Shown: positions 24,234 through 34,030, counted from the stretch's first letter. The stretch: DNA of 64,000 nucleotides from Anaerotignum sp. (GCA_020024455.1 JAHHTU010000003.1:62001-126000); one strand, 5' to 3'. The notes: generated by a model not told the origin, from the sequence alone. Program-made: numbers and translations.

Positions 24234-25917
24234 AAGGTTTTTGGGCACGCAACTCTTTTGCTGCTGCAAGTGTAGTTTCTGTAATTTCTTCACCACCAAG
24301 CAAACGTGCCAGTTCCTGACAAGCCTCTGTGTCATTGAGTCGCTCTACCTGCGTCGTGGTTCTGCCATCAATCACCTGTTTGTGGATGCGATAATGGCTA
24401 TCTGCCATTGCAGCAATTTGTGGCAAATGTGTAATACAGATAATCTGTCTTTTCTTTGCCAAAAGGCTCATTTTTTCGCCTACCTTACGTGCTGTTTTCC
24501 CACTGACACCCGTATCAATCTCGTCAAATACAAATGTACCAATCTCATCGGCATCCACAAGAACAGTTTTCAGCGCCAACATGACACGGGACATTTCTCC
24601 CCCAGAGGCAATCTTTGCAAGTGGCTTGAGATCCTCTCCTGCATTTGCAGAAATCAGAAATTCTACCTGATCCATTCCTTCCATGGTAAATTGTTTACGA
24701 GGTTCTATAGCGATCACAAAGCGTGCCTGCATCATCTGCATATCGTGTAATGCCGATTCTACATGCGCTTGCACCTGATCTGCTGTTTTTCTACGAAGCT
24801 GTGTCATTGTCTGTGCCAATGAATGCATTTTATTTTGTATTTGATCTATTTTCTCCTCTAGTTCTGCTGCTTTTTCTTCACTGTTTTCCAAAAGCTCCAA
24901 CTCAGATACTACATTTTGGTAAAATTGGAGTACTTCCTCTACGCTGCCACCATACTTGCGTTTCAAACGATAAATCACCTGTAATCGTTCTTCTATCGTT
25001 TCCAATGTATCCGGATCTGCTTCCAAATTTTGGGTATATTTTTTCCACTCTCTGGATACATCCTCTACTTGTGCATAAATATCATTCATTCTTTCCGACA
25101 GATCACATAGGGAAGCATCCAGCTGTGCAGCTTCCTCAATACAGTGCAATGCATCTCCCAAGTGATCACAAACGGAGGGTATGCCTTCTGTGCCATCATA
25201 TAACAGACGTACACCTTCCATAGAAAAACGCATCAGTTTATCAATGCTGCCAAGACGTTTTTTCTGCTCCAACAAATTTTCTTCTTCTTTGCTTTGCAGT
25301 GCGGCTGCTTCTATTTCATCCTTTTGAAACCGCAGAATATCCAATCTCTGTGCACGACTGCTTTCTGCTCCACAAAGCATCTGTAGCTGCTTTTGCAGCT
25401 CTCTTTCCTCCGCAAAACATGCTCTATATGCTTTCAGAGTTTGCACCAATTCCTCACCACAAAAGCGATCCAAAAGATGGATATGCCCTGATGGATTCAG
25501 CAGAGATTGGTGTTCATGCTGTCCATACAAATCCATCAACTCTGCTGCCAATGCTTTGAGCATACTGGTTGTGACAACATTTCCATTGATACGTGCCACA
25601 CTGCGACCAGAGGACTGTAGGATACGGGAAATGAGCAATGTGCCATCTCCTTCTGGTTCTATTCCATGTTCCTCCAAAAACATGTCAACCTTCGGATTTT
25701 GTGTGGTAAACAATGCTTCGACCAACGCTGTTTGTTCTTCTTTGCGCAAAAAGTCACGATTTACCTTCCCCCCAAGCGCAAAATGCAGCGCATCAATAAC
25801 CATAGATTTTCCGGCACCGGTTTCCCCTGTCAAAATATTCAATCCGGAATCAAACAGGATCTCACTTTCTTGAATGAGTGCTATATTTTTGATATGCAAA
25901 TGTTCTAGCACAGCCAT
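24232..25917 (-). CDS. recN: DNA repair protein RecN
   Basis: A 561-residue SMC-like ATPase. Walker A is LTGETGAGKSMVIDAL near the N-terminus. A long coiled-coil middle (about residues 160-380) is followed by the signature IASGGEMSRVMLALK and Walker B FVFDEIDTGVSGKTA. Length is normal. RecN helps hold broken DNA ends and promotes RecA-dependent double-strand break repair. It is encoded 11 bases after argR, the conserved Firmicute order argR-recN, and is the last gene of its run. Confidence 0.96.
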   Translation of the reverse strand: MAVLEHLHIKNIALIQESEILFDSGLNILTGETGAGKSMVIDALHFALGGKVNRDFLRKEEQTALVEALFTTQNPKVDMFLEEHGIEPEGDGTLLISRILQSSGRSVARINGNVVTTSMLKALAAELMDLYGQHEHQSLLNPSGHIHLLDRFCGEELVQTLKAYRACFAEERELQKQLQMLCGAESSRAQRLDILRFQKDEIEAAALQSKEEENLLEQKKRLGSIDKLMRFSMEGVRLLYDGTEGIPSVCDHLGDALHCIEEAAQLDASLCDLSERMNDIYAQVEDVSREWKKYTQNLEADPDTLETIEERLQVIYRLKRKYGGSVEEVLQFYQNVVSELELLENSEEKAAELEEKIDQIQNKMHSLAQTMTQLRRKTADQVQAHVESALHDMQMMQARFVIAIEPRKQFTMEGMDQVEFLISANAGEDLKPLAKIASGGEMSRVMLALKTVLVDADEIGTFVFDEIDTGVSGKTARKVGEKMSLLAKKRQIICITHLPQIAAMADSHYRIHKQVIDGRTTTQVERLNDTEACQELARLLGGEEITETTLAAAKELRAQKP

Positions 25918-25928
25918 CCCCTCATTTC

Positions 25929-26384
25929 TTATACACTGTGAATGATATGATATAATTTTTCAATAATCAATGCTGCCTGATTATGTGTGCGTACCACACA
26001 AAATACCGTATCATCCCCGGCAATGGTTCCAAGCACTTCGCTGTTTTGCATATTATCCAATGCCACAGCAACAGCCATGCCCATACCTTCCAATGTACGT
26101 ATGACAATGATATTTTGCGCATAGTCCATTTTGACTACCGCTTCCTTAAATACACGGATCAAGCGTTCTGTAATCTCTGTATCATTATTGGAGATTACAG
26201 AATATTTCTGTCTGCCACGTTCTGTAGCAATTTTGGTAAGCTTCATTTCACGAATATCTCTGGAAACGGTTGCCTGCGTTACGGTAAAGCCTTCCTCACA
26301 CAACTTTTGCGCCAGTTCATCTTGTGTTTCAATATCATATTTTTCTATTAACTCCAATATTTTTGCATGTCTGGCAATTTTCAA
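25929..26384 (-). CDS. argR: Arginine repressor ArgR/AhrC
   Basis: A 151-residue repressor. The winged-helix N-terminus contains ETQDELAQKLCEEGFTVTQA and TVSRDIREMKLTKI. The C-terminal oligomerisation and arginine-binding part contains GTIAGDDTVFCVVRT with the paired acidic residues. The start is placed at a TTG (26384), giving MKIARHAKILELIEKYDIET, the usual ArgR opening, with AAAGG 11 bases before it; an ATG at 26408 would add eight residues but has only a weak ribosome site. ArgR controls arginine synthesis and breakdown elsewhere in the genome. Its place between nadK and recN is conserved. Confidence 0.9.
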   Translation of the reverse strand: MKIARHAKILELIEKYDIETQDELAQKLCEEGFTVTQATVSRDIREMKLTKIATERGRQKYSVISNNDTEITERLIRVFKEAVVKMDYAQNIIVIRTLEGMGMAVAVALDNMQNSEVLGTIAGDDTVFCVVRTHNQAALIIEKLYHIIHSV

Positions 26385-26424
26385 TCTGATCACAACCTTT
26401 CTTTTCATCTCTATCTACGGGTAA

Positions 26425-27276
26425 TTATCGTGCTAACTTTTGACGTAAAACATCATAAAAGCTTTGTGGATTGGTTTTGATAATCGAAGCATATTGCTTT
26501 GATTTTTTCACTTGTATCACTTTTTTTCCTGTCAATGTCCATGCATCCTGCCCATCTGCGCTGACCGTAAAATCCGCATCTTCTCTTGGTTTAATTTCTA
26601 CAGTCACCACATCATCTGCGGATATGACAATGGCTCTGCTGGTCAATGTGTGTGCAGAAATTGGTGTAATTGCCATAATTTCTGCATCTGCCTTCAGCAC
26701 AGGACCGCCGGCAGAGAGATTATATGCCGTTGAACCAGTTGGCGTACAGATGATGACACCGTCTGCACGCAGGGTATCCACATATTCTTCATTGATAAAT
26801 ATATTGAACTCCAGAATCTTATACAGCAATCCTCTTGTAATACAAATATCATTCAGTGCCAAAATACCATGAATGCGTTGTTCTCCTGTATCAATCGAGG
26901 ATTCGAGCATAATCCTCTTTTCTATTTTGTACTTACCCTCCAGCACTTGATCTATGGCATATTCCGCATGATTTTTTTCCTCTGCTGTCAAAAAACCCAA
27001 TGTACCAAGATTGATACCCAAAATCGGTGTTTCATAAGGCGCTGATTTTCTGCCTACTCCCAGCAGTGTGCCATCTCCACCCAAAGAAATCAAAAAATCT
27101 GAGTACTGATACAGCTCTGACTCTCTGCGTGCATACATCTCTAAATCTGCAATATCTGCTACTTTTTCTGTCAGCTGCGGCATGCATCCTCGATGCAGCA
27201 AATGCTGTATGATTCTTTTTGTAATCACCAAATCCTTATCTTTTTCTAAATTTGGTATAATCCCAATTTTTTTCAT
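26425..27276 (-). CDS. nadK: NAD kinase
   Basis: A 283-residue enzyme that phosphorylates NAD to NADP. The family signature GGDGTLLGVGRK and NLGTLGFLT are present, as are TPTGSTAYNLSAGGP and the DGQ motif SADGQDAW. Length is typical. It lies between tlyA and argR in the conserved dxs-tlyA-nadK-argR-recN order, with short gaps, so co-transcription is likely. Confidence 0.96.
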   Translation of the reverse strand: MKKIGIIPNLEKDKDLVITKRIIQHLLHRGCMPQLTEKVADIADLEMYARRESELYQYSDFLISLGGDGTLLGVGRKSAPYETPILGINLGTLGFLTAEEKNHAEYAIDQVLEGKYKIEKRIMLESSIDTGEQRIHGILALNDICITRGLLYKILEFNIFINEEYVDTLRADGVIICTPTGSTAYNLSAGGPVLKADAEIMAITPISAHTLTSRAIVISADDVVTVEIKPREDADFTVSADGQDAWTLTGKKVIQVKKSKQYASIIKTNPQSFYDVLRQKLAR

Positions 27277-27299
27277 ACATTCATCCCCTCAAATGTATT

Positions 27300-28124
27300 T
27301 TACAAAACATCATGTGAGCGTTGTGCTATATCATCAATCCATTCAGATACTTCTTCTTTGGTTGCACCCTTTTGCTCTTTATCCAGAAAAATCAAATACT
27401 CTATATTTCCTTTTGGCCCTTTGATTGGTGAAAAATCCAAACCACAGATACCCAGCCCCTGCGCTCTGACATAATCCGCAATCATGGTAATGACCTCTCT
27501 ATGAACGGAAATATCTCGCACAACACCGTTTTTCCCCACCTTTTCTCTGCCTGCCTCAAATTGTGGCTTAATCAAACAAACAAGCTGTCCATTTGGCTTC
27601 ATAATCTGTAAAACAGCAGGCAATACCTTTGTCAAAGAAATAAAGGAAACATCAATGGATGCAAAATCTGCTTTTTCCGGAACCTGTTCTTCTGTAACAT
27701 AGCGTACATTTGTTTTTTCCAAACACACCACACGAGAATCATTGCGCAGCTTCCACGCCAGCTGCCCACGTCCTACATCAATGGCATATACCTTTACCGC
27801 CCCATTTTGCAGCATACAATCTGTAAAACCTCCGGTAGAAGCACCGATATCCAAACAAATTTTGCCTGTTAATGTAATTGGAAAGTTTTCCATCGCTTTT
27901 TCCAGCTTAAATCCGCCACGGCTAACATATTTCATAGAGGCTGCTCTCAGCTCAATTTCTGCTGTGGCAAGAACCTTTGTACCCGCTTTGTCCTCCTTGT
28001 TGCCATTGACATAGACCTCTCCAGCCATAATATAGGCTTTCGCCTGTTCTCGCCCTGGTACCAATCCACGCTGTACCAAAAGAACATCCAGCCGTTCTTT
28101 TTCTACTTTCTCTGCCATACTCAT
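27300..28124 (-). CDS. tlyA: TlyA-family 2'-O-ribose rRNA methyltransferase
   Basis: A 274-residue protein with an N-terminal S4 RNA-binding domain (RLDVLLVQRGLVPGREQAKA, residues about 10-70) and an FtsJ-like methyltransferase domain with SAM motif CLDIGASTGGFTDCML and the catalytic IDVSFISL region. Related TlyA proteins methylate ribosomal RNA cytidines and affect capreomycin sensitivity. Its ATG overlaps the dxs stop (ATGA at 28121-28124), so translation is coupled. It is often annotated as hemolysin, which is probably a misnomer. Confidence 0.93.
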   Translation of the reverse strand: MSMAEKVEKERLDVLLVQRGLVPGREQAKAYIMAGEVYVNGNKEDKAGTKVLATAEIELRAASMKYVSRGGFKLEKAMENFPITLTGKICLDIGASTGGFTDCMLQNGAVKVYAIDVGRGQLAWKLRNDSRVVCLEKTNVRYVTEEQVPEKADFASIDVSFISLTKVLPAVLQIMKPNGQLVCLIKPQFEAGREKVGKNGVVRDISVHREVITMIADYVRAQGLGICGLDFSPIKGPKGNIEYLIFLDKEQKGATKEEVSEWIDDIAQRSHDVL

Positions 28125-30001
28125 TCTCCCAATATCTGTTTGATTGTGCAGTAAATTCCTTCTGCATCCAAACCATATCTTGCATATAATTCTTCTTGTT
28201 TGCCTTGCTCAATATATTTTTTGGGGAAAGCAATATTTTTTACATGTACCAAAACCCCTCTGTCACTATACCGTTCCAATACTGCGGAACCAAAGCCGCC
28301 ATCTCGCACATTGTCTTCTATGGTAATGACATACTGGCTGTGTTTTGCTACTTCCAAAAGCATTTCTTCATCCAGAGGTGTGAGAAAGCGCATATTGACA
28401 AGAGAGGGATTCTTTCCATCTGCACGCAGTTTTTCTACCGCACCATATGCAAAATCCAGCATGTGTCCTTCTGCCAAAATAGCGATTTCCTCACCCTTTG
28501 CAATCCATTCTGCCTTTCCTGTTTCTACAGGTGTCTGATACGCTGCAAAGCTTTCTGATGCTGTGCCTCTAGGATAGCGTACTGCCACCGGCCCTGTACA
28601 TACATTGACAGCATACTCCAGCATCTGCTCCAATTCCCAACCATTTTTCGGAGAAAGCACGGTCATATTTGGAATATGGCGCAGATAGGATAGATCAAAT
28701 ACCCCCTGATGTGTTTCACCATCTGCCCCTACCACACCAGCACGGTCTATGGCAAATACCACATGCAGGTTTTCCATACAAACATCATGAATCAACTGAT
28801 CATAGGCACGCTGCAAGAAAGAGGAATATACCGCCATAACAGGAACCATCCCCTGACTTGCCAATCCGGCTGCGAAGGTTGCTCCATGCTGTTCTGCAAT
28901 CGCAACATCGAAAAATCGTTTGGGGAATTTTTTACGAAAATCATCAAAACCGGTACCACTACACATAGCTGCTGTAATTCCAACTACCTTTGGATTTTGT
29001 TTGGCAATTTCCACTATTTTTTTGCCAAAAACCGCAGACCAACTTGGTTTGCTGCTCTTTGCAAGCGGTTCACCTGTACGCAGATTGAAGGCGCCTACCC
29101 CATGATAGTCCCATGGGCGTTCCTCCGCATATGGATAGCCTTTGCCTTTTTCCGTTTTTACATGAATCAGCAATGGTCCTTGCATCTGTTTGACATTTTG
29201 GAACAAATCAATCAGTTCTGGCAAATCATGCCCATCGACAGGACCAATATACTTAAATCCCATACCTTCAAAAACTGCACCGCCCAGCAATACGATTTTT
29301 GCGCTATCACGTATTTTTTCCAATATGGCATATGTTGGCTTGCCTACAATTGGTACAGTATCCAAAACATGCTTAAAGCATGTTTTGATATCTTGATATT
29401 GATTGCTGGTACGCAATGCATTCAAATGCTTGCTCATTGCGCCTACATTGGTATCAATGGACATCTGATTGTCATTGAGTATCACAATCAAATTGGTTTT
29501 TTCTCTGCCTGCATTGTTGAGCGCTTCATATGCCAAGCCGCCTGTCATAGAGCCGTCTCCAATCACTGCGATGACATGATTCTTTCTATGTTGCAGGTCA
29601 CGTGCCTTTGCAAGCCCAAGCGCTGCCGAAATAGATGTTGAGCTATGTCCTGCCGCAAATGCATCGTATACACTTTCATGTGGTTTTGGAAAACCACTTA
29701 ACCCATCCAGTTGTCGCAGGGCTGCAAAATCTTTTTTTCTGCCTGTCAGCATTTTATGAATGTATGCCTGATGCCCTACATCCCATACAATCTGATCCCT
29801 AGGCAAATCAAAACAGTACTCCAATGCGACTGTCAGCTCTACCACACCCAAATTGGAGGCCAAATGTCCACCGGTTTTGGATACACTACGCAGTAAAAAT
29901 CTGCGCAGTTCTTTACAAAGCTGTTTCATTTCAGATATATCTAATTTTTTTAAGTCTTCAGGACATTGTATCCTATCTAACCACTGATTCACAAAAACCA
30001 C
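28121..30001 (-). CDS. dxs: 1-deoxy-D-xylulose-5-phosphate synthase
   Basis: A 626-residue TPP enzyme making DXP from pyruvate and glyceraldehyde-3-phosphate, the first step of the MEP isoprenoid route and a source for thiamine and PLP. Visible motifs are TGGHLASNLGVVELTVAL, the TPP motif GDGSMTGGLAYEALN through ILNDNQMSID, and DRAGVVGADGETHQG in the pyrimidine domain. Length is normal. It follows ispA and a DUF212 gene in the same direction, placing two isoprenoid genes together. Confidence 0.97.
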   Translation of the reverse strand: MVFVNQWLDRIQCPEDLKKLDISEMKQLCKELRRFLLRSVSKTGGHLASNLGVVELTVALEYCFDLPRDQIVWDVGHQAYIHKMLTGRKKDFAALRQLDGLSGFPKPHESVYDAFAAGHSSTSISAALGLAKARDLQHRKNHVIAVIGDGSMTGGLAYEALNNAGREKTNLIVILNDNQMSIDTNVGAMSKHLNALRTSNQYQDIKTCFKHVLDTVPIVGKPTYAILEKIRDSAKIVLLGGAVFEGMGFKYIGPVDGHDLPELIDLFQNVKQMQGPLLIHVKTEKGKGYPYAEERPWDYHGVGAFNLRTGEPLAKSSKPSWSAVFGKKIVEIAKQNPKVVGITAAMCSGTGFDDFRKKFPKRFFDVAIAEQHGATFAAGLASQGMVPVMAVYSSFLQRAYDQLIHDVCMENLHVVFAIDRAGVVGADGETHQGVFDLSYLRHIPNMTVLSPKNGWELEQMLEYAVNVCTGPVAVRYPRGTASESFAAYQTPVETGKAEWIAKGEEIAILAEGHMLDFAYGAVEKLRADGKNPSLVNMRFLTPLDEEMLLEVAKHSQYVITIEDNVRDGGFGSAVLERYSDRGVLVHVKNIAFPKKYIEQGKQEELYARYGLDAEGIYCTIKQILGE

Positions 30002-30054
30002 CTACTCCAAAAACAAATCTATTCTTTTTTGACTCAGACACATGATAGAAGCAA

Positions 30055-30095
30055 AACTGTTTTCTCATCTGTGCCACAGTGTCACAAAAACAGTT
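30055..30095 (-). repeat. Inverted repeat between the DUF212 gene and dxs
   Basis: AACTGTTTT (30055-30063) and AAAACAGTT (30087-30095) can pair, with an inner TGTG/CACA stem. The minus-strand tail TTTTGCTT is partly inside the stem, so it may be a weak terminator or attenuator ahead of dxs. Confidence 0.35.
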
Positions 30096-30103
30096 GTTGC
30101 GGT

Positions 30104-30532
30104 TTAATAAAGCAAACCAACAACAATCCCTAAAATACCTCCTACAAGCACCTCTAACGGTGTATGTCCCAATAATTCTTTTACCTTTGTATAATTTGGT
30201 AATTTATGATGCTCAATCAAATAATTGATAATTTCTGCCTGTTTGCCTGCTGCACGGCGAATCCCTGCCGCATCATACATCACGACAAAAGAAAAAATCA
30301 ATGAAATCGCAAAAACCGGAGAATGAAAACCATAATATTTTCCGACGCTTGTTGTCAATGCCATAACCAAAGAAGAATGTGAACTTGGCATTCCTCCGGT
30401 ACCGGTCAATCGTGTTGCATCAAATTTACGCTCTGTGATAATCGGTCGTATGGTCTTGAAGCCCTGTGCCAATGCCCAAGAAAGAATAGCAGCCCAAAAT
30501 GGGCGGTTATCCAAAAAAGCTGTAAAATCCAT
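30104..30532 (-). CDS. DUF212, divergent PAP2-family membrane protein
   Basis: A 142-residue membrane protein with about four spans. LTGTGGMPSSHSSLVMALTT and YDAAGIRRAAGKQAEIIN are typical of the DUF212/YuiD group related to PAP2 phosphatases; the SSHS motif is kept. A phosphatase acting on prenyl or lipid phosphates has been suggested from the family relationship, and its place between ispA and dxs would suit that, but activity is not shown. It ends with a gap of about 100 bases before dxs. Confidence 0.85.
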   Translation of the reverse strand: MDFTAFLDNRPFWAAILSWALAQGFKTIRPIITERKFDATRLTGTGGMPSSHSSLVMALTTSVGKYYGFHSPVFAISLIFSFVVMYDAAGIRRAAGKQAEIINYLIEHHKLPNYTKVKELLGHTPLEVLVGGILGIVVGLLY

Positions 30533-30554
30533 AACACCTCATCTTCTTTCTCAT

Positions 30555-31439
30555 TTAGTATGTTCTCTGTAACAAATCTTTTGTCAGCTCACATAAAAAT
30601 TTACAATTTTCACCCATGCTTTCCAATATATCAACCGCTTCCTGTGACAATTTTGCTGCAATTTCTCTGGAACGCTCAATACCATAAAGTGTAACATATG
30701 TGGTCTTTTCATTTTTTTCATCGCTATGGATCGGCTTTCCCAGTTCCTCCATGGTGCTTGTGACATCCAAAATATCATCTAAAATCTGGAAGGCAACACC
30801 AATTTTTTCACCTGCCAACCCAAATTTCTCAACAACATCTGCATGCGCACCACCAACACAGGCACCCGCTTCCAATGCACCACGAATCATTGCTGATGTT
30901 TTGTGTACATGAATAAAATCCAAAATTTCTTTTTCTAATGTTTTGCCTTCAAAATAGATATCCACCACTTGCCCAGTCAACATACCGTAAATTCCGGCTC
31001 CTTTTGCAATTGCCAGCATTGCGCCTGTCGTCTGTTTGGATGGATTGTCGTAGCATGCCTGTGCCATAATCTGCATTGCATGATGCAAAAGACCATCTCC
31101 AGTCAGTATTGCCATATCCTCTCCATATACCTTATGGCTCGTCAACCGACCACGACGATAATCATCATTATCCATCGCAGGCAAATCATCATGAATCAAA
31201 GAATATGTATGTATCATTTCCAACGCACAGGCAAACGGCATGGCATCCTCTTTTTTTCCGCCTACTGCTTCACAAGCTGCCAATACCATAATGGGGCGCA
31301 GTCGTTTGCCTCCTGCAAACAAACTGTAGCCCATCGCTTCAAAAATAACGGGGGGAAATGTTTCCTGTTTTGGAATATAGGTACGCAAAGCTGCCTCTAC
31401 TTCCTGTATGCGTGTCTGCATTTCATTTTTCCAATCCAT
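30555..31439 (-). CDS. ispA: Farnesyl/geranyl diphosphate synthase
   Basis: A 294-residue polyprenyl synthase condensing IPP with DMAPP or GPP. The first aspartate-rich motif is HDDLPAMDNDDYRRG, the second FQILDDILDVT, and GGKRLRPIMVLAACEA precedes them. The ATG at 31439 follows GGAGGATGAACAAT and gives the normal family length; the longer open frame upstream is xseB in another frame. It overlaps the end of xseB by 17 bases, implying coupling. The product feeds undecaprenyl phosphate and quinone synthesis. Confidence 0.95.
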   Translation of the reverse strand: MDWKNEMQTRIQEVEAALRTYIPKQETFPPVIFEAMGYSLFAGGKRLRPIMVLAACEAVGGKKEDAMPFACALEMIHTYSLIHDDLPAMDNDDYRRGRLTSHKVYGEDMAILTGDGLLHHAMQIMAQACYDNPSKQTTGAMLAIAKGAGIYGMLTGQVVDIYFEGKTLEKEILDFIHVHKTSAMIRGALEAGACVGGAHADVVEKFGLAGEKIGVAFQILDDILDVTSTMEELGKPIHSDEKNEKTTYVTLYGIERSREIAAKLSQEAVDILESMGENCKFLCELTKDLLQRTY

Positions 31440-31671
31440 ATTGTTCATCCTCCTCAAAAGGAATTTCTTCCCACAAACCTGCTTCTTTCTGCAAAAGCAC
31501 AACACTTCCTTCGGCTGCTGCCAGTTTTTCTTTACACACTGCGGACAAAGACAGACCTTCTTTATAAAACTTGACTGCATCCTCCAAGGGTACTTCTTCC
31601 GTTTCTAGGCGATCGACAATTTCCTCCAGCCGTGTCATCGCTTCTTCAAATGTTACTTTCTTTTTCGCCAC
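31423..31671 (-). CDS. xseB: Exodeoxyribonuclease VII small subunit
   Basis: An 82-residue protein: KVTFEEAMTRLEEIVDRLET and LEDAVKFYKEGLSLSAVC are the conserved two-helix core. It partners with XseA in the single-strand exonuclease VII. It overlaps xseA upstream and ispA downstream, the classic xseA-xseB-ispA order. Confidence 0.95.
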   Translation of the reverse strand: MAKKKVTFEEAMTRLEEIVDRLETEEVPLEDAVKFYKEGLSLSAVCKEKLAAAEGSVVLLQKEAGLWEEIPFEEDEQYGLEK

Positions 31672-32881
31672 GCATGCGCACCGCCTTTTCTATAATCTCT
31701 GTTTTCAAATCACCATCTTTGAGCTGCAAAAGCAGCCTGTCCCCAACCTTTGCCTGTGCAATAGAGGTCAGCAGCGTACCGTTCTGCGTCTGTGCCAAAA
31801 GATAGCCCCTTTGCATCATGGACAGTGGTGAAACTGCTTCCAAACGGTTTTCCAGATATTGCAGCTTTTTTGCAGACAGTTCTAAGCGATGTGCAAGCTG
31901 CGTTTGCAGGCGGCGCTGTTTTTGATTGACCGCTTCTTCTGCCACACGAAACCGCTCCAACGGCCTTGTAAATACTGTTCTTTTCATAGCATAGTTCAGT
32001 CTACGTGTACAGGAAGTCAATACTGCCCGAAAATCACGTTCCAATCGAAGATACAGCCGTGTAAACTGTTCTCTGCTTTCTATCACGGAACTTGTTGCAA
32101 GCTCTGCTGCTGCAGAAGGTGTTGGTGCACGTAAGTCAGAGACAAAATCTGCAATGGTTACATCTGTTTCATGCCCAACGGCAGAAATAACAGGAGTTTT
32201 GGAAGCAAAAATGGCTCTTGCCACCCTTTCTTCATTAAAACACCAAAGATCCTCCATCGAACCGCCTCCACGCCCCAATATAATGACATCCGCTTGATTC
32301 CATTCATTGGCAAGCTTTAAGGAGCGTACAATATCATCTGCTGCCTGTTTGCCTTGTACCAGTGTTGGAAAAATCGCAATCTTGATCCCTGCATCTCGTC
32401 GTTTTATAATTTGTAAGATATCTCGAATTGCAGCACCTGTTGGCGAAGTGATCACTGCGATACATTCTGGATTTTGCGGAATTTCACGCTTAAATTCTGC
32501 ATCAAACAGCCCTTCTTGCGCAAGTCGCTCTTTGCACTGTTCAAATGCCATCTGTAAAGAACCGATGCCTACCGGCTCCATCATTTCCGCATACAGCTGA
32601 TACTGCCCGCTTTTTTCGTACAGAGAAATATGTCCGTATACAATAACCTGCATACCATTTTCTGGTATGTATGGCATCGCTTGTGCATCTTGTCTGAACA
32701 TCACACAGGCAATTGCACCTGCACGATCCTTCAGTGTAAAATAATAATGTCCGGAGCTGTGTGCCTTGAAATTGGAAACCTCACCCTTTACCAATAAACT
32801 GCTCAATATAAAATCGTTTTCCAATACGCTTTTGATATAACGGTTAATCTGCCCTACAGTAAAAATTTTGGGTTCGATCAT
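31646..32881 (-). CDS. xseA: Exodeoxyribonuclease VII large subunit
   Basis: A 411-residue protein with an N-terminal OB fold (FTVGQINRYIKSVLENDFIL, residues 5-100), the catalytic region ITSPTGAAIRDILQIIKRRD and GRGGGSMEDLWCFNEE, and GHETDVTIADFVSDLRAPTP. A coiled-coil C-terminal part follows. It degrades single-stranded DNA into oligonucleotides together with XseB. Length is normal. Confidence 0.96.
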   Translation of the reverse strand: MIEPKIFTVGQINRYIKSVLENDFILSSLLVKGEVSNFKAHSSGHYYFTLKDRAGAIACVMFRQDAQAMPYIPENGMQVIVYGHISLYEKSGQYQLYAEMMEPVGIGSLQMAFEQCKERLAQEGLFDAEFKREIPQNPECIAVITSPTGAAIRDILQIIKRRDAGIKIAIFPTLVQGKQAADDIVRSLKLANEWNQADVIILGRGGGSMEDLWCFNEERVARAIFASKTPVISAVGHETDVTIADFVSDLRAPTPSAAAELATSSVIESREQFTRLYLRLERDFRAVLTSCTRRLNYAMKRTVFTRPLERFRVAEEAVNQKQRRLQTQLAHRLELSAKKLQYLENRLEAVSPLSMMQRGYLLAQTQNGTLLTSIAQAKVGDRLLLQLKDGDLKTEIIEKAVRMRGEKESNI

Positions 32882-32902
32882 GGATTTACTTCCTTTGCTG
32901 AT

Positions 32903-33310
32903 TTATAATACAGTTGCAATCTTGCCCAGTACACCATTGACAAAAGATGGTGCTTCGTCGGAGCTGAACTGTTTTGCAAGCTCTACTGCTTCATTGATGA
33001 CAACGCCTACGGGCGCTTGCTTGCTATACTTCAATTCATAGACAGACAATCTCAATATAGACAAATCCACACGGTTCATACGAGAAGTTGTCCATTTTTT
33101 TGCAAACTGGTTGATGAGTGCATCAATTTCATCCAAATGACTCTGTACACCCTCTACAGATTGTATGATATATGCTTTTTCCGCTTCTGTTACAGTTTCT
33201 TCCTGCTCAGAAAAAAAGACCTCTTTTGCCTCTGCATGTTCTTGTGCATCTGCAAACCCCATCTGAAATAGCAGTTCAAATGCATGTTTTCTTGCAGTTC
33301 TTCGACTCAT
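32903..33310 (-). CDS. nusB: Transcription antitermination factor NusB
   Basis: A 135-residue all-helical RNA-binding protein: SRRTARKHAFELLFQMGFAD at the start, MNRVDLSILRLSVYELKYSK and VVINEAVELAKQFSSDEAPS later, all NusB hallmarks. With NusE it binds boxA RNA and aids rRNA transcription. It lies between the Asp23 gene and xseA, as in many Clostridia. Confidence 0.95.
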   Translation of the reverse strand: MSRRTARKHAFELLFQMGFADAQEHAEAKEVFFSEQEETVTEAEKAYIIQSVEGVQSHLDEIDALINQFAKKWTTSRMNRVDLSILRLSVYELKYSKQAPVGVVINEAVELAKQFSSDEAPSFVNGVLGKIATVL

Positions 33311-33348
33311 AATGTTCCTCCGTTTTCTCTACTGGTATTCCTACACTT

Positions 33349-33717
33349 TTATTCTGCCTCTTGCTTCAAATGCTTTTCCTTTACAATACCGGAAACGGCA
33401 ACATTGACAGCCTCAACAGCAATGCCTGTCATGGTTTCCACCGCATTTTTCACACGCTGCTGTACTTCCTCGGCAACTTGCTGTACCTTTGTTCCGAAAT
33501 TTACGATAATTTCCATATCCAGTATCAAATTGTCATCTTCTTTGATAATTTCTACGCATTTGACCTGTCCTTTTTTCCCGAAGAATTCTACAAGGCCCTT
33601 TCCGCTTCCGCTGCCTTCTGTGACACCCTCCACTTCCAATGCTGCGGTTACAGCAATCACACCGATTACCTCATCTGCAATTTGAATGCTTCCATGCATA
33701 TTTTTATTGTCAGACAT
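33349..33717 (-). CDS. Asp23/Gls24 family envelope stress protein
   Basis: A 122-residue protein: IQIADEVIGVIAVTAALEVE and GVTEGSGSGKGLVEFF, then VNFGTKVQQVAEEVQQRVKN, are the Asp23/Gls24 pattern. In staphylococci Asp23 is a membrane-anchored envelope stress protein; here the gene sits just upstream of nusB, the common clostridial location. GGGAGGCTGAAAAT precedes the ATG. It begins the run that ends with recN. Confidence 0.9.
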   Translation of the reverse strand: MSDNKNMHGSIQIADEVIGVIAVTAALEVEGVTEGSGSGKGLVEFFGKKGQVKCVEIIKEDDNLILDMEIIVNFGTKVQQVAEEVQQRVKNAVETMTGIAVEAVNVAVSGIVKEKHLKQEAE

Positions 33718-34007
33718 ATTTTCAGCCTCCCATCTCTATTTATTCATCGTTCTATACATCTGCATTTTTTTATATACATATTCACAAAATCATATACCGT
33801 TTTTTTCCAATAAAACCTGTTTTATCCTTTCCAAATCCTAGGAAAACAAACATACCAGATGGAAAAAAACCTTATTATTTATTTTTATAGTATATCAGAA
33901 AAAGAAATATAATGCAATAAATATACATAGAATCATGAATATTGTATCCGGCAATCAGATAGATTTATCATTGTTTTTTTATAAAATATACAGCATCTGC
34001 ACAAAAA
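33718..34007. other. Upstream region of the Asp23-nusB gene run
   Basis: About 290 bases, AT-rich, presumably containing the promoter of the Asp23 gene. No clear -35/-10 pair stands out and no gene is seen. Confidence 0.4.
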
Positions 34008-34030
34008 AAAGAACGTATAGCACGTTCTTT
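34008..34030 (-). terminator. Second terminator downstream of hom
   Basis: AAAGAACGT and ACGTTCTTT form 9-bp arms around ATAGC, with eight T on the minus strand. It lies about 160 bases beyond the hom terminator, with no gene between. Confidence 0.7.

Noticed and set aside
28709..29641. Long plus-strand open frame of 310 codons
   Set aside because: It lies entirely antisense to dxs, has no ribosome site, and its Cys/His/Phe-rich composition is that of a reverse-strand shadow.
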